A DNA stretch of 32,787 nucleotides from Gallionellaceae bacterium (GCA_006218055.1 VBWD01000026.1:1-32787), one strand, 5' to 3'; positions 1 through 9,843 are shown, numbered from the stretch's first letter. Made by a program: numbers and translations. Notes: generated by a model from the letters alone, not told the origin.

Positions 1-76
1 CGCATGTCTCGGCATGCATCACCTTGCCGAGTTGCAAGTCTATGACGTGCAGTCGCTGCACCGTCGTTTCAATTAA
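1..76 (+). CDS. carB: Carbamoyl-phosphate synthase large subunit, C-terminal end (partial)
   Basis: Only the last 24 codons and the stop (TAA at 74–76) are in the window, read in the frame that starts at position 2. The peptide ends in a stretch with LQVYDVQSLH, which matches my memory of the C-terminus of betaproteobacterial CarB (the allosteric MGS-like domain). The stop lies 11 bases before greA, and carB–greA adjacency is common in this class. CarB makes carbamoyl phosphate for arginine and pyrimidine synthesis. The fragment is short, so the call rests on the C-terminal pattern and on gene order. Confidence 0.72.
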   Translation, partial: ACLGMHHLAELQVYDVQSLHRRFN

Positions 77-87
77 GGAAGCATCCC

Positions 88-564
88 ATGAGCAAGGTTC
101 CATTGACGGTCGTCGGCGCAGAGACATTGCGCAAAGAATTGCATAACCTGAAGACGGTTGAACGTCCTTGGGTGATCAACGCCATTTCAGAAGCGCGCGC
201 GCAGGGCGACTTGTCGGAGAACGCCGAATACGAAGCGGCCAAGGAAAAACAGTCTTTCGTCGAAGGTCGTATTATCGAATTGGAATTCAAGCTGGGCAGT
301 GCGCAGATCATTGATCCCAAGACATTGAATGCGGATGGGCGCTGTGTGTTCGGTTCGACTGTGGTGCTGGAAGATGTGAACAACGGCGACGTGGTGACCT
401 ATCAGATCGTGGGCGATGATGAAGCGGATATCAAAAAGCGCAAGATATCCATCAGTTCCCCTATCGCGCGTGCACTAATCGGTAAATCCAGCGGTGATGT
501 GGCGGAAGTACAAGCACCGGGTGGGGTGCGCGAATACGAAGTGGTGGAAGTTCAGTACATCTAG
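88..564 (+). CDS. greA: Transcription elongation factor GreA
   Basis: This 158-residue protein has the usual GreA length and both of its domains. The N-terminal coiled coil (about 1–75) includes the tip motif DLSENAEYEAAKE, with acidic residues D41 and E44 that reach the RNA polymerase active site and stimulate transcript cleavage. The C-terminal FKBP-like domain (about 80–158) holds the motif SSPIARALIGKSSGDVAEV. GreA rescues backtracked polymerase. The ATG at 88 is preceded by AAGGAAG at 76–82, which supports this start. It follows carB by 11 bases and probably shares its transcript. Its 3' end faces yhbY, with an imperfect inverted repeat between them that could stop both transcripts. Confidence 0.96.
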   Translation: MSKVPLTVVGAETLRKELHNLKTVERPWVINAISEARAQGDLSENAEYEAAKEKQSFVEGRIIELEFKLGSAQIIDPKTLNADGRCVFGSTVVLEDVNNGDVVTYQIVGDDEADIKKRKISISSPIARALIGKSSGDVAEVQAPGGVREYEVVEVQYI

Positions 565-571
565 AGGTTGG

Positions 572-643
572 GAAGGGGTAAGAGGGAAGGGGAAGCCATT
601 TCTTCGAAGAGAGTCGGGTTTGTTCCTTCCCTCTTTACCCTTC
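572..643. terminator. Inverted repeat between convergent greA and yhbY
   Basis: The arms at about 572–590 (GAAGGGGTAAGAGGGAAGG) and 625–643 (CCTTCCCTCTTTACCCTTC) are complementary except for about one bulged base, with a 34-base loop that contains a small palindrome TCTTCGAAGA. The element fills the gap between two converging genes, which suits a bidirectional terminator, but the loop is long and there is no clean T-run. It could instead be a dispersed repeat, since similar purine/pyrimidine-rich arms occur at 32314–32467. Confidence 0.5.
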
Positions 644-647
644 GCTT

Positions 648-992
648 TTAAGTGCGGCTTCCCAGTTGCTTCTTAGTGAGTGCTTTGCCTGAGCGTTTTT
701 TAGGTGCTTTGGCGATGGGAACGGCGAGTGGACGATAGATCACCAAGATCTTGCCGATGCGCTGCACAGGCCCCGCATTCAGGAGCTCGCAGATTTCAGT
801 CATCATGGTGGCGCGCACGTCACGGTCATCATTCATCACACGAACCTTCAGCAAGTCGTGACTTTTTAAAGAACGCTCGATCTCGTCCAATACGGAAGGT
901 GTCAGACCGGCATTGCCGATGAGGACGATGGGTTTGAGCGCGTGGGCGCGACCTTTGAGTTCGAGGCGCTGCGATACAGATAGATTCAACAT
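648..992 (-). CDS. yhbY: YhbY-family ribosome assembly RNA-binding protein (CRM domain)
   Basis: The 114-residue protein is a single CRM (KH-like) domain. It contains the family's signature near residues 20–32 (KPIVLIGNAGLT) and the pattern LLKVRV at 47–52. The E. coli family member, about 97 residues, associates with pre-50S ribosomal particles. This one has an extra basic tail (about 94–114, rich in K and R) that may add RNA affinity. It runs opposite to its neighbours: convergent with greA and divergent from rlmE, whose start is 36 bases away, so the two promoters must lie in or overlap that short gap. The yhbY–rlmE–ftsH neighbourhood is conserved in proteobacteria, which strengthens the call. 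Confidence 0.9.
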   Translation of the reverse strand: MLNLSVSQRLELKGRAHALKPIVLIGNAGLTPSVLDEIERSLKSHDLLKVRVMNDDRDVRATMMTEICELLNAGPVQRIGKILVIYRPLAVPIAKAPKKRSGKALTKKQLGSRT

Positions 993-1028
993 ATTGACCT
1001 TATTCGATTAAGGCGCGGATTCTAAACG

Positions 1029-1652
1029 ATGAAGGCTACTAAAACCAGCAAACAATGGATGATGGAGCATGTGAACGACCCCTATGTGCAGCGTGCGCAG
1101 AAGGAGGGATACCGTTCGCGTGCGGCCTACAAACTGATGGAGTTAGACGAGCGTGACAATCTGATCAAGCCGGGCATGGTGGTGGTGGACTTGGGAGCTA
1201 CCCCCGGGGGGTGGTGCCAGGTAGTGGCGAAGAAGATGGGGATGCATGGTCGCATCATTGCGCTGGATCTGTTGCCCTTGAATCCGTTGCCCCGGGTCGA
1301 GTTCATCCAAGGTGACTTTCGTGAGGACAGCGTGTTGGCGCAGCTCGAAAAAATGCTCGATGGACGTCAAATCGGCCTTGTAATGTCGGATATGGCCCCC
1401 AATATCAGTGGCGTTGGATCAGCCGATCAGGCGCGCTCCATGTATCTGGCGGAGTTGGCTTTGGACTTTGCCGCCAAACATCTCGCTCCCGGCGGTTCCT
1501 TCGTGGTGAAGATATTCCAAGGCGTCGGTTTTGAAGACTATCTGAAACTAGCGCGCGGCCACTTTGAGAAGGTGGTCACACGTAAGCCCAAGGCGTCTCG
1601 TGATCGTAGTAGCGAACAGTATCTTGTGGGGTTAGGTAAGCTTGAGAAATAA
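1029..1652 (+). CDS. rlmE: 23S rRNA (uridine-2'-O)-methyltransferase RlmE (FtsJ/RrmJ)
   Basis: This 207-residue protein matches RlmE in length and motifs. The SAM-binding motif [11 protein letters not shown] spans 52–62. The catalytic K-D-K-E tetrad is visible as K35 (AAYKL), D121 ([10 protein letters not shown]), K161 (VVKIFQG) and E196 (SSEQYLV). The enzyme methylates the 2'-OH of U2552 (E. coli numbering) in the 50S A-loop, a late step in ribosome maturation. It lies just upstream of ftsH, as in many proteobacteria, with a 51-base gap, and is divergent from yhbY. No strong Shine-Dalgarno sequence precedes the ATG. The first residues ([11 protein letters not shown]) agree with family starts. 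Confidence 0.96.
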   Translation: MKATKTSKQWMMEHVNDPYVQRAQKEGYRSRAAYKLMELDERDNLIKPGMVVVDLGATPGGWCQVVAKKMGMHGRIIALDLLPLNPLPRVEFIQGDFREDSVLAQLEKMLDGRQIGLVMSDMAPNISGVGSADQARSMYLAELALDFAAKHLAPGGSFVVKIFQGVGFEDYLKLARGHFEKVVTRKPKASRDRSSEQYLVGLGKLEK

Positions 1653-1703
1653 GCACGGAACGTGTCTAATGCAACTTCGTTTTTCGCTCGGTAAGGAGCT
1701 GGT

Positions 1704-3602
1704 GTGAACAATCTATTCAAGAGTGTCGGAATCTGGATGGTCGTGGCTTTGGTGCTGATGACCGTATTCAACCAATTCAATGCGCGTCAGCAATCGACGG
1801 CACAGGTGCAATTGGATTATTCGCAATTCTTGGATGAGGTGCGCGCGGGGCATGTAGACAAAGTGGTCATTGAAGGCCGTACTTTGAAGGCGACCACCAC
1901 TGACGGTAAGCGCATCAGCACATTTGCACCTAGCGACATCTGGTTGGTTTCCGATCTACTTAAGAACGGCGTGAAGGTCGAAGCTAAGCCAGAAGAGGAG
2001 CAGAGCTTTCTCAGTCAAATCTTTATCTCTTGGTTCCCCATGCTGTTGTTGATCGGCGTGTGGATATTCTTCATGCGTCAGATGCAGGGCGGCGGAAAAG
2101 GCGGTGCGTTCTCGTTCGGCAAGAGCAAGGCGCGCCTGTTGGATGAAGCCAAAGAACGCGTCACATTCGCGGATGTGGCGGGTTGCGATGAGGCCAAGGA
2201 AGAAGTCTCCGAATTGGTCGATTTCCTGCGTGACCCGACCAAGTTCCAGAATCTGGGCGGACGCATTCCGCGCGGTGTGTTGATGGTGGGCAGCCCGGGA
2301 ACGGGTAAGACGCTGTTGGCCAAGGCCATCGCGGGCGAAGCCAAGGTACCTTTCTTCTCCATCTCCGGTTCTGATTTTGTCGAGATGTTCGTGGGTGTCG
2401 GTGCAGCTCGTGTGCGCGACATGTTCGAGCAAGCCAAGAAACAAGCGCCCTGCATCATATTCATCGACGAGATCGATGCGGTGGGTCGCCAACGTGGCGC
2501 AGGTCTGGGTGGGGGTAATGATGAACGCGAACAGACACTGAATGCCTTGCTGGTCGAGATGGATGGTTTTGAAGGGGCGAGCGGCGTGATCGTTATCGCC
2601 GCGACCAACCGTCCGGATGTATTGGATGCGGCGTTGTTGCGTCCCGGTCGTTTTGACCGTCAGGTCGTGGTGCCGTTGCCGGACATCCGTGGTCGTGAAC
2701 AGATCCTGATGGTGCACATGCGCAAAGTGCCGTGTGCGCCTGACGTGAATGCCAATGTGTTGGCGCGTGGTACGCCTGGTATGTCAGGCGCAGATCTCGC
2801 CAATCTGGTGAACGAGGCTGCTCTGTTTGCGGCGCGTCGCAGCAAACGCTTCGTCGAAATGGACGATTTTGAGGCCGCCAAGGACAAGATTTTCATGGGT
2901 GCGGAACGGCGCTCGATGGTGATGCCGGAAGAGGAACGTCGCAACACGGCGTACCACGAATCGGGTCACGCACTGGTTGCGCGCTTGATGCCTAAGACAG
3001 ACCCGGTTCATAAAGTCACCATCATTCCACGCGGTCGCGCCTTGGGATTGACCATGCAATTGCCTTCGGAAGACCGTTACAGCATGGATAAGATTCGTAT
3101 CCTTTCGACCATCACCGTGCTGTTTGGGGGACGTATCGCGGAAGAGGTGTTCATGGGGCAGATGACCACGGGCGCATCCAATGACTTCGAGCGTGCCACC
3201 GATATGGCACGCAAGATGGTCACACAATGGGGTATGTCCGAAGCCTTGGGGACGATGGTGTATGGAGAGAACGAGGGCGAGGTTTTCCTAGGCCGTTCTG
3301 TCACGACACATAAGAACATCTCCGAGACCACGATGCAGAAGGTGGATGCCGAGATTCGCCGTATCCTCGATGAGCAATACGCCTTGGCGCGTAAACTCAT
3401 TGAAGAGAATCGCGACAAGATGGAGGCGATGACCAAAGCACTGCTGGAATGGGAGACCATCGATGCCGATCAGATTGATGACATCATGGCGGGCAATCCA
3501 CCGCGCGCACCTAAACCGACACCAAGCGTTAAAGCCAGTGAGCCACCGAAAGATGATGCACCCACTGCACCCGTGGTCGATCAACCGGCTGAAGGCATTT
3601 AA
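1704..3602 (+). CDS. ftsH: ATP-dependent zinc metalloprotease FtsH
   Basis: This is a full-length 632-residue FtsH. There are two membrane segments (about 5–23 and 106–124) around a periplasmic domain. The AAA+ module has Walker A GSPGTGKT (196–203), Walker B IIFIDE (251–256) and the second region of homology [20 protein letters not shown] (300–319). The M41 protease domain carries the zinc motif HESGH (418–422) and the third ligand, probably D494 ([10 protein letters not shown]). FtsH degrades damaged membrane proteins and regulators such as LpxC and sigma-32. Translation starts at a GTG (1704) behind AAGGAG at 1693–1698. The proline-rich C-terminal tail is normal for the family. The next element is a hairpin at 3611–3630. 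Confidence 0.98.
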   Translation: MNNLFKSVGIWMVVALVLMTVFNQFNARQQSTAQVQLDYSQFLDEVRAGHVDKVVIEGRTLKATTTDGKRISTFAPSDIWLVSDLLKNGVKVEAKPEEEQSFLSQIFISWFPMLLLIGVWIFFMRQMQGGGKGGAFSFGKSKARLLDEAKERVTFADVAGCDEAKEEVSELVDFLRDPTKFQNLGGRIPRGVLMVGSPGTGKTLLAKAIAGEAKVPFFSISGSDFVEMFVGVGAARVRDMFEQAKKQAPCIIFIDEIDAVGRQRGAGLGGGNDEREQTLNALLVEMDGFEGASGVIVIAATNRPDVLDAALLRPGRFDRQVVVPLPDIRGREQILMVHMRKVPCAPDVNANVLARGTPGMSGADLANLVNEAALFAARRSKRFVEMDDFEAAKDKIFMGAERRSMVMPEEERRNTAYHESGHALVARLMPKTDPVHKVTIIPRGRALGLTMQLPSEDRYSMDKIRILSTITVLFGGRIAEEVFMGQMTTGASNDFERATDMARKMVTQWGMSEALGTMVYGENEGEVFLGRSVTTHKNISETTMQKVDAEIRRILDEQYALARKLIEENRDKMEAMTKALLEWETIDADQIDDIMAGNPPRAPKPTPSVKASEPPKDDAPTAPVVDQPAEGI

Positions 3603-3610
3603 TTCTTAAC

Positions 3611-3630
3611 ACGGGGGCGAAAGTCCCCGT
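3611..3630 (+). terminator. Hairpin after ftsH, directly before folP
   Basis: A 7-bp stem (ACGGGGG / TCCCCGT, with one G·T pair) and a loop of six bases are followed by TTTT. It looks like a short intrinsic terminator for ftsH. It ends only six bases before the folP ATG, so it sits where the folP ribosome-binding site should be, and no purine-rich site is visible there. Confidence 0.55.
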
Positions 3631-3636
3631 TTTCGT

Positions 3637-4464
3637 ATGTTCCATTGCGGCAAATTCCACTTCGATCTTTCGCGCCCTCTCGTGATGGGCATCGTCAATG
3701 TCACGCCTGACTCTTTCTCGAATGGTGGGCACCATGTATCGACTCAAGCCGCTATCGATCACGCACGACGATTGATCGAAGAGGGCGCAGATATCCTCGA
3801 TATCGGTGGTGAATCCACTCGCCCTGGCGCTGCCTTTGTTAGCGAACAGGAAGAGTTGGATCGGGTGTTGCCAGTCATTGAAGGACTACACAGTATCGCT
3901 ACTCCAATCTCTATCGACACCTATAAGCCATCAGTGATGCGTGCCGCGCTGGCGGCAGGGGCGAGCATGGTCAATGATGTGAATGCCTTGCAGTCTGAAG
4001 GAGCGCTGGATGTGGTTGCGATGAGTGATACAGGGATATGTCTGATGCACAAGCAGGGCACACCTGAGACGATGCAGCAACGCCCTGTTTACCAAGATGT
4101 GGTCGAAGAGGTCAGCACCTTTCTGCGTGAGCGTATCTCAGTGCTTGAAGCAGCTGGTGTGGCGCGAGGACGTATCGTGATTGATCCGGGGTTTGGTTTC
4201 GGTAAGACTGTCGAGCATAATCTCGCACTATTGAGACACTTGGAGTCGTTGAATACACTGGGGATACCAATTCTGGCGGGGCTATCGCGTAAATCGATGC
4301 TGGGGGCGATCACGGGACGTGATGTAGATGACCGCGTCGCTGCCAGCGTTGCCTCTGCATTGCTTGCAGTACAACGCGGTGCATCCATTGTTCGTGTGCA
4401 TGATGTGCGCGAGACAGTCGATGCACTGAAGATTTTGAATGCGGTAAACAAGGAAACGAGATGA
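3637..4464 (+). CDS. folP: Dihydropteroate synthase
   Basis: The 275-residue protein shows both dihydropteroate synthase signatures: [15 protein letters not shown] (17–31) and [12 protein letters not shown] (53–64), which bind the pterin and its diphosphate. It also has the GLSRKSMLG motif with the p-aminobenzoate and sulfonamide-site lysine, and a C-terminal IVRVHDV. It joins p-aminobenzoate to hydroxymethyl-dihydropterin diphosphate in folate synthesis. The start MFHCGKF resembles family starts, so the ATG at 3637 is likely correct even though no Shine-Dalgarno sequence is seen and a hairpin ends six bases upstream. The stop overlaps the glmM start (ATGA), which implies translational coupling. 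ftsH–folP–glmM order is widely conserved. Confidence 0.96.
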   Translation: MFHCGKFHFDLSRPLVMGIVNVTPDSFSNGGHHVSTQAAIDHARRLIEEGADILDIGGESTRPGAAFVSEQEELDRVLPVIEGLHSIATPISIDTYKPSVMRAALAAGASMVNDVNALQSEGALDVVAMSDTGICLMHKQGTPETMQQRPVYQDVVEEVSTFLRERISVLEAAGVARGRIVIDPGFGFGKTVEHNLALLRHLESLNTLGIPILAGLSRKSMLGAITGRDVDDRVAASVASALLAVQRGASIVRVHDVRETVDALKILNAVNKETR

Positions 4465-5816
4465 GCAGAAAATATTTTGGTACGGACGGTGTGCGCGGAC
4501 GCGTGGGCGATCATCCCATCACGCCACAGTTTGTGATGCATCTGGGGTATGCGGCGGGCAAGGTGTTGGCTAGCGCCGAACATGCACAAGGCGAGCGTCC
4601 TGCTGTGCTGATCGGCAAAGACACGCGTATCTCCGGCTATATGCTGGAGTCGGCGCTGGAGGCCGGCCTTATCGCGGCAGGCATCGACGTCTATCTGGCA
4701 GGGCCGATACCGACGCCCGCAGTGGCTTACCTCACACGAGCTTTGCGCTTGCAGGCAGGCGTCGTTATCTCCGCTTCGCACAATCCGTTCGAAGACAATG
4801 GCATCAAGTTCTTCTCCGGCAACGGCACGAAACTGCCGGATGCGATCGAGACCGCGATCGAGGACGAATTGGATAAACCGATGCAGACCAATGCCTCCGA
4901 GGGCTTGGGGAAGGCGAAACGTATCGACGATGCAGTGGGGCGTTACATCGAATTCTGCAAAAGTACCTTCCCGGCGGACATGAATCTGCGCGGCCTCAAG
5001 ATCGTGGTGGACTGCGCGCACGGTGCGACCTATCACATTGCCGGCCACGTGTTCCATGAGCTCGGTGCGGATGTGGTCACCATCGGTGCGCAACCGAATG
5101 GCAAGAACATCAACGACGGCTACGGTGCGACGAAACCGCAGAACCTGCAAAAGGCCGTGGTCGAGAACAATGCGGATATCGGTCTTGCACTGGACGGTGA
5201 TGGTGATCGTCTCATCATGGTGGATGCGCAAGGCAAACTGTATGACGGCGACCAACTGCTCTATGTCATTGCTAAGCACCGTCAAACGCAGGGGACGATG
5301 AAGGGGGGCATGGTGGGTACGCTGATGACCAACCTTGCTTTTGAACATGCAATGCAGAAGCTGGGCATCCCGTTCGCGCGCGCCAAGGTGGGCGATCGTT
5401 ACGTGATGGAGTTGCTACAGCAAAAAAGTTGGCAACTCGGAGGTGAGAATTCTGGACACATCATTTGTTTGGACAAGCACAGCACTGGTGATGGCATCGT
5501 CTCGGCACTGCAAGTTCTTGAGGCGTTGCGCTCCAGCAAGCAGACGCTTGCACAAGCCGCGCAAGATCTTGTGATGTATCCGCAGATACTCATCAACGTT
5601 CGTGTGACGGGCAAGGCAGCGGAGTTGCTGGATCGTGCCGAAGTGAAAGCGGCATCAGCGGAGGCTGAAACGATGCTCAACAGCAAAGGTCGGGTGTTGT
5701 TGCGTCCTTCCGGTACCGAGCCGCTGTTACGTGTGATGGTCGAGGGGGAAGATGGTGCCTTGGTTAAGCAGTGTGCGGAGAAGATCGCGGCTGTAGTAAA
5801 AGAAGTCGCGGCATAA
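4461..5816 (+). CDS. glmM: Phosphoglucosamine mutase
   Basis: The 451-residue protein has the four-domain phosphohexomutase layout. The phosphoserine loop is VVISASHNP (101–109), with S106 the likely phosphorylated serine. The metal-binding loop is DGDGDR (about residues 249–254), the sugar-binding loop GGENSGH is near residue 330, and the C-terminal phosphate-binding loop reads [14 protein letters not shown]. It converts glucosamine-6-phosphate to glucosamine-1-phosphate for peptidoglycan and LPS precursors. The N-terminus [10 protein letters not shown] is typical. It overlaps folP by four bases and ends before a strong hairpin shared with the converging pst operon. Confidence 0.97.
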   Translation: MSRKYFGTDGVRGRVGDHPITPQFVMHLGYAAGKVLASAEHAQGERPAVLIGKDTRISGYMLESALEAGLIAAGIDVYLAGPIPTPAVAYLTRALRLQAGVVISASHNPFEDNGIKFFSGNGTKLPDAIETAIEDELDKPMQTNASEGLGKAKRIDDAVGRYIEFCKSTFPADMNLRGLKIVVDCAHGATYHIAGHVFHELGADVVTIGAQPNGKNINDGYGATKPQNLQKAVVENNADIGLALDGDGDRLIMVDAQGKLYDGDQLLYVIAKHRQTQGTMKGGMVGTLMTNLAFEHAMQKLGIPFARAKVGDRYVMELLQQKSWQLGGENSGHIICLDKHSTGDGIVSALQVLEALRSSKQTLAQAAQDLVMYPQILINVRVTGKAAELLDRAEVKAASAEAETMLNSKGRVLLRPSGTEPLLRVMVEGEDGALVKQCAEKIAAVVKEVAA

Positions 5817-5836
5817 TTATTTCGAAGTAAGGAAGT

Positions 5837-5863
5837 AAAACGCCGAGCGATGCTCGGCGTTTT
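5837..5863. terminator. Bidirectional intrinsic terminator between glmM and pstB
   Basis: A perfect 12-bp stem (AAAACGCCGAGC / GCTCGGCGTTTT) closes on a 3-base loop. It is A-rich on one side and T-rich on the other, so it can act in both directions between the converging glmM and pst transcripts. Confidence 0.9.
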
Positions 5864-5885
5864 GTATTTGAAACAGTATGCGAAG

Positions 5886-6662
5886 TTAGCCGAAACGCCC
5901 AGTGATGTAGTCTTCAGTCTCTTTACGTTTCGGATTAGTGAATACGGTGCTGGTGTCGCCGAATTCGATGAGGTCGCCCAGATACATGTAGGCGGTAAAG
6001 TCGGAGATACGTGCCGCCTGTTGCATGTTGTGGGTGACGATAACGATGGTGAAATCTTTCTTCAACTCATCAATGAGCTTCTCTATATGTGCAGTGGAGA
6101 TAGGGTCGAGTGCAGAGGTTGGCTCGTCCAGTAACAGTACCTGCGGTTTTACAGCGATAGCGCGAGCGATACACAGACGTTGTTGTTGTCCGCCAGACAG
6201 GCCCGTTCCGCTCTGTTTCAGTTTGTCTTTGACCTCACCCCACAGTGCTGCTTTCTTCAGTGCCCATTCGACGCGCTCGTCCATCTCGTTGCGATTAAGG
6301 TTTTCGTAGAGTTTTACGCCAAACGTGATGTTGTCGTAGATGGACATCGGAAATGGGGTCGGTTTTTGAAACACCATGCCGATCTTGGCACGCAGTGTGT
6401 TCAGGTCTTGTTTCTTGTCTAGCAGGTTCTGACCATCCAGTAGCACTTCTCCTGTAGCACGCTGATTGGGATAGAGCTGGTACATGCGGTTGAAGGTGCG
6501 TAGCAGCGTGGATTTCCCGCAGCCAGAGGGGCCGATGAAGGCAGTGACCATCTTTTCCGGGATAGTCAGATTGATGTCTTTGAGCGCGCGATCTTTTCCA
6601 TAGAAAAAGTTGAGATCGCGCACGATCATCTTGGGTGTGGTGGTGATGGTTTCGACGGTCAT
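5886..6662 (-). CDS. pstB: Phosphate ABC transporter ATP-binding protein PstB
   Basis: This 258-residue ABC ATPase has Walker [10 protein letters not shown] (44–52), Q-loop [14 protein letters not shown] (98–111, the PstB-type sequence), signature LSGGQQQR (155–162), Walker B LLLDEP (176–181) and the switch histidine H211. These are PstB features rather than those of a general ABC protein. It powers high-affinity phosphate uptake through PstC and PstA. The ATG at 6662 has AAGGAC upstream. It is the last gene of the minus-strand pst operon, and no phoU follows: the next gene is the converging glmM. Confidence 0.97.
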   Translation of the reverse strand: MTVETITTTPKMIVRDLNFFYGKDRALKDINLTIPEKMVTAFIGPSGCGKSTLLRTFNRMYQLYPNQRATGEVLLDGQNLLDKKQDLNTLRAKIGMVFQKPTPFPMSIYDNITFGVKLYENLNRNEMDERVEWALKKAALWGEVKDKLKQSGTGLSGGQQQRLCIARAIAVKPQVLLLDEPTSALDPISTAHIEKLIDELKKDFTIVIVTHNMQQAARISDFTAYMYLGDLIEFGDTSTVFTNPKRKETEDYITGRFG

Positions 6663-6674
6663 TGCTATTCGTCC

Positions 6675-7529
6675 TTAGTGACTGTTTGGATTTTGGCGGA
6701 ACAAGATTCGCGCCACGATATTGAGTGTCAGTACGCTCATGGTGATGAGTAGTGCGCCAGCCCATGCCAGACTTTGCCAGTCTGCGTAGGGGCTCATGGC
6801 GAACTGGAAGATGACCACTGGCAAGTTGGCCATCGGCTGATTCATATTGGTGCTCCAGAACTGGTTGTTCAGTGCGGTGAATAGGAGTGGGGCAGTCTCA
6901 CCGCTGATGCGGGCGACGGCCAGCAGCACACCCGTCAATATCCCTGCACGGGCCGCACGCAGGGTGACGAAGTTGATGATCTTCCATTGTGGCGTTCCCA
7001 GCGCGGCAGCGGCTTCGCGCAGGCTGTTGGGGATGAGACGCAGCATGTTTTCGGTTGTGCGAATCACCACGGGGATAACTAGGATCGAGAGTGCCAAGGT
7101 GCCGCCCCAGCCAGAGAAATGGCCGACCTTGACGACATAGATTTCGTACACAAACAATCCGATGACGATAGAGGGCGCAGACAGCAAAACGTCATTGATG
7201 AAACGCGTGACGGGGGCAAGCCAACCTCGTTGTCCGAATTCGGCGAGGTAGGTGCCTGCCAAGATTCCGATGGGGGTGCCGATGAAGGTGGCGATGACGA
7301 CCATCATCACGCTGCCGAAGATGGCATTGATCAAGCCCCCACTACTGCCTGGAGGTGGGGTGGTTTGCGTGAATACATGCATGCCTAAGCCGGGCAGGCC
7401 ATGCTCAAGCAGTGTCCATAGAATCCAACCTAGCCAGAACAAACCAAACAACATGGCGAGTACGGAGACCCCCAAGCCGATGGAGTTGATGATGCGGCGG
7501 CGCAAATAGAGATCGAACATATCAGGCAC
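6675..7529 (-). CDS. pstA: Phosphate ABC transporter permease PstA
   Basis: The 284-residue membrane protein has about six hydrophobic segments and the EAA-like cytoplasmic loop [15 protein letters not shown], which docks the ATPase. A substrate-path motif [13 protein letters not shown] is also present. It forms the inner-membrane phosphate channel with PstC. I chose the GTG at 7529, eight bases inside pstC and behind an AAGGG stretch. An ATG at 7520 (MFDLYLRRR) is a reasonable alternative. The pst order S-C-A-B confirms the assignment. Confidence 0.95.
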   Translation of the reverse strand: MPDMFDLYLRRRIINSIGLGVSVLAMLFGLFWLGWILWTLLEHGLPGLGMHVFTQTTPPPGSSGGLINAIFGSVMMVVIATFIGTPIGILAGTYLAEFGQRGWLAPVTRFINDVLLSAPSIVIGLFVYEIYVVKVGHFSGWGGTLALSILVIPVVIRTTENMLRLIPNSLREAAAALGTPQWKIINFVTLRAARAGILTGVLLAVARISGETAPLLFTALNNQFWSTNMNQPMANLPVVIFQFAMSPYADWQSLAWAGALLITMSVLTLNIVARILFRQNPNSH

Positions 7530-8484
7530 CGTGCCCTTCGCGTTTTTGCAATTTATGCAGCATGAGGCGAGCGAGCGAAAGCACCACGAAGGTGATGAAG
7601 AACAAGATTAAGCCAAGCTCGATGAGGGATGAGGTGTATAGCTCGCCCACGGCCTCGGCGAATTCGTTGGCCAGTGCGGAGGAGATGCTGTTGCCAGGCA
7701 TCAATAGTGATTGGCTCAGTTCATGCGCATTGCCAATGACGAAGGTGACCGCCATAGTCTCACCCAGTGCGCGTCCCAGCCCCAGCATGATGCCTCCGAC
7801 GACGCCGATTTTTGTATAGGGCAACACGATATTCATCATCACTTCCCATGTGGTCGCACCCAATCCATAGGCGGATTCTTTGAGCATGGTAGGGACGACA
7901 TCAAACACATCTCGCATCACTGAGGCGATGAAAGGAATGACCATGATGGCTAGGATGATGCCAGCGGTCAGCATGCCGATTCCCATCGGTGGGCCGGAGA
8001 AGAAGGGGCCGATGAAGGGCCATGTGCCGATATGGTCGTTCAGCCACGGTTCCACATGGTCTGCAAACAAGGGGGCGAAGACGAACAACCCCCACATGCC
8101 GTAGATGATGCTGGGAATGCCTGCCAGCAATTCGATAGCGATACCCAAGGGGCGCCTCAACCAACCAGGTGATAGCTCGGTCAGGAAAATGGCAATGCCA
8201 AGGCTGACCGGGATTGCGATTAATAGCGCAATCCCTGAGGTGATCAGGGTGCCGACGATGGGGATGAGTGCGCCATATTGGTCGTTGACTGGATCCCATT
8301 CAGGACTGGTGATAAAGCCAAATCCGAACGCGTGGATAGCAGGCATGCTACCCACGACCAAAGAAGCGATGATGGCGGCGAGCAATGCAAGTACCGAAAA
8401 TGCGGCGATGCGTGTCAGGTTACGGAACGATGCATCAAGCACTGTCTGTCGTTTATGTAGCGATTCGCGGAGTAAATTCGGCAT
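7522..8484 (-). CDS. pstC: Phosphate ABC transporter permease PstC
   Basis: The 320-residue protein has about six membrane segments, a long N-terminal cytoplasmic stretch before the first, and the conserved permease loop [15 protein letters not shown] followed by [16 protein letters not shown], typical of PstC. It is the second permease subunit of the Pst system. The gene starts 72 bases after pstS, with a hairpin in the gap, and its end overlaps pstA by eight bases. No clear Shine-Dalgarno sequence precedes the ATG at 8484, which could lower its translation relative to pstS. Confidence 0.95.
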   Translation of the reverse strand: MPNLLRESLHKRQTVLDASFRNLTRIAAFSVLALLAAIIASLVVGSMPAIHAFGFGFITSPEWDPVNDQYGALIPIVGTLITSGIALLIAIPVSLGIAIFLTELSPGWLRRPLGIAIELLAGIPSIIYGMWGLFVFAPLFADHVEPWLNDHIGTWPFIGPFFSGPPMGIGMLTAGIILAIMVIPFIASVMRDVFDVVPTMLKESAYGLGATTWEVMMNIVLPYTKIGVVGGIMLGLGRALGETMAVTFVIGNAHELSQSLLMPGNSISSALANEFAEAVGELYTSSLIELGLILFFITFVVLSLARLMLHKLQKREGHGA

Positions 8485-8510
8485 GTTCGGGTCGATTGTT
8501 TATAAATGAT

Positions 8511-8533
8511 GCGGAGGGCCTAAGCGCCCCCGC
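8511..8533 (-). promoter_or_regulatory. Hairpin in the pstS–pstC gap
   Basis: A GC-rich stem of eight pairs with one bulged A lies just after the pstS stop and is not followed by a T-run on the minus strand. A hairpin here would stabilise the 3' end of a pstS-only message or partly stop transcription, giving more binding protein than permease. That role is inferred from position. Confidence 0.45.
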
Positions 8534-8556
8534 GATTGTAACTTAATACACGCAAT

Positions 8557-9603
8557 CTACTTCCACAGGGCTTTGCCGGAGCTGTCTTTCACTTGCTCTT
8601 TCCAGGCATCGTGGATGGTGGCTTTCAACTTGGCTGGCAGGGGCACGTAGTCGAGGTCGGATGCCATCTTGTCGCCATTGGCGTAAGCCCAGTCGAAGAA
8701 CTTGAGTACTTCTTTGGCGTTCTCGATCTTCTCGGGAGATTTTGGGATCAATACGAAAGTCGCGCCGGTGATTGGCCAGCTAGCTTTGCCTGGTTCGTTG
8801 GTCAGAATCTCGTAGAAGCCATTGTTCTTATCCCATTTTGCGTTCGCGGCCGCAGCCTTGAAGCTGTCGTCGTTCGGCTTAACGAATTGGCCATCACGGT
8901 TCTTCAGTTGCACGAAATTCATCTTGTTCTGCAGGGCGTAAGCGTACTCGACATAGCCGATGGAATTTTTAATGGTCTGCACGAAGGAAGCTACCCCTTC
9001 ATTGCCTTTGCCGCCGGTACCGACTGGCCATTTCACCGCCTTGTCCGCCCCAACATCGGTTTTCCATGAGGTGCTGACTTGCGCAAGGTAGGTTGTGAAG
9101 ATGAAGGTGGTGCCCGAGCCGTCGGCACGATGTACGACAGTGATCGTTTTGTCAGGCAGGGAGAGGCCAGCGTTGTCGGCGACGATGCGCGAATCATTCC
9201 ATTTTGTGATCTTGCCCTGGTAGATGTCGGCTAATACTTGACTAGTCAGCTTCAGTGTTCCAGTCGAGACACTCTCAAGATTGACGACAGGAACAACCCC
9301 GCCGATGACGGTCGGGAATTGGGTGAGGCCATTTTTTGCGAGCTCTTCTGGGTGCAATGGGGCGTCAGAAGCGCCGAAGTCAACCGTCTTGGCTTGAATC
9401 TGTTTGATGCCGCCGCCAGAACCTATGGATTGATAGTTCATGCCCGCGCCAGTCTGAGCCTTGTATGCCTCAGCCCATTTCGCATAGATAGGGTAGGGAA
9501 ATGTCGCGCCAGCGCCAGTGATGTCAGTCGCCAATGCAGTGGTAGATACCGCTAAAACTGCTGACAGTGTCGCGATTCGTAGAATCGAATTCATCTTACT
9601 CAT
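8557..9603 (-). CDS. pstS: Periplasmic phosphate-binding protein PstS
   Basis: With the ATG at 9603 the protein is 348 residues. A Sec signal peptide runs to about residue 25 (hydrophobic core, then STTALA before TDITGAG). The mature start ITGAGATFPYPIYAKW, the segment YQSIGSGGGIKQI, the SDAPL motif and HRADGSGTTFIFTTYL are the phosphate-binding elements of PstS. It captures phosphate in the periplasm for PstCAB. The open frame extends to 9672, but GGAGG lies about ten bases before 9603 and the signal peptide fits that start. It is the first gene of the pst operon and faces away from tpiA. Confidence 0.97.
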   Translation of the reverse strand: MSKMNSILRIATLSAVLAVSTTALATDITGAGATFPYPIYAKWAEAYKAQTGAGMNYQSIGSGGGIKQIQAKTVDFGASDAPLHPEELAKNGLTQFPTVIGGVVPVVNLESVSTGTLKLTSQVLADIYQGKITKWNDSRIVADNAGLSLPDKTITVVHRADGSGTTFIFTTYLAQVSTSWKTDVGADKAVKWPVGTGGKGNEGVASFVQTIKNSIGYVEYAYALQNKMNFVQLKNRDGQFVKPNDDSFKAAAANAKWDKNNGFYEILTNEPGKASWPITGATFVLIPKSPEKIENAKEVLKFFDWAYANGDKMASDLDYVPLPAKLKATIHDAWKEQVKDSSGKALWK

Positions 9604-9683
9604 ATCTTTCGTTCCTCCATTTGTTGCTGTTGAGCGGCTAATTTTTACACCCCTAAAACTAGCGGGGTGCATCCTATTCGATG

Positions 9684-9716
9684 ATTGTTACGTAATTATT
9701 ACACAGCCGTAACAAT
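9684..9716 (-). promoter_or_regulatory. Candidate Pho-box-like region upstream of pstS
   Basis: On the minus strand three 7-base units spaced 11 bases apart (TTGTTAC, GTGTAAT, ACGTAAC) lie about 80–115 bases before pstS. Their spacing fits the PhoB direct-repeat pattern (CTGTCAT units every 11 bases), but the match is only four or five of seven for the best units. The same stretch is also an inverted repeat with 9-base arms (ATTGTTACG / CGTAACAAT), so another regulator is possible. Confidence 0.35.
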
Positions 9717-9782
9717 TGATAGTCAGCCTGAATAATCGTTAACTTCACTCAACCTTTATCTGTAAGTAGTCGAAGTGTCGGA

Positions 9783-9811
9783 TTGACCGAGACGCGTTTC
9801 ATCGTTACTAT
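9783..9811 (+). promoter_or_regulatory. Candidate sigma-70 promoter for tpiA
   Basis: TTGACC (9783–9788) and TACTAT (9806–9811) are separated by 17 bases, five and four matches to the -35 and -10 consensus. Transcription would start near 9818, 26 bases before the tpiA ATG. This is judged by eye only. Confidence 0.42.
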
Positions 9812-9843
9812 CGCAGGCCTCAAAACGTACAAAAAGAAACCAA

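Noticed and set aside
1956-2717. A 253-codon minus-strand frame inside ftsH
   Set aside because: It lies wholly within the ftsH AAA+ region, with histidine- and glutamine-rich antisense composition and no domain.
4089-5348. A 419-codon open frame on the minus strand
   Set aside because: It covers parts of folP and glmM, both certain. Its translation has no family features.
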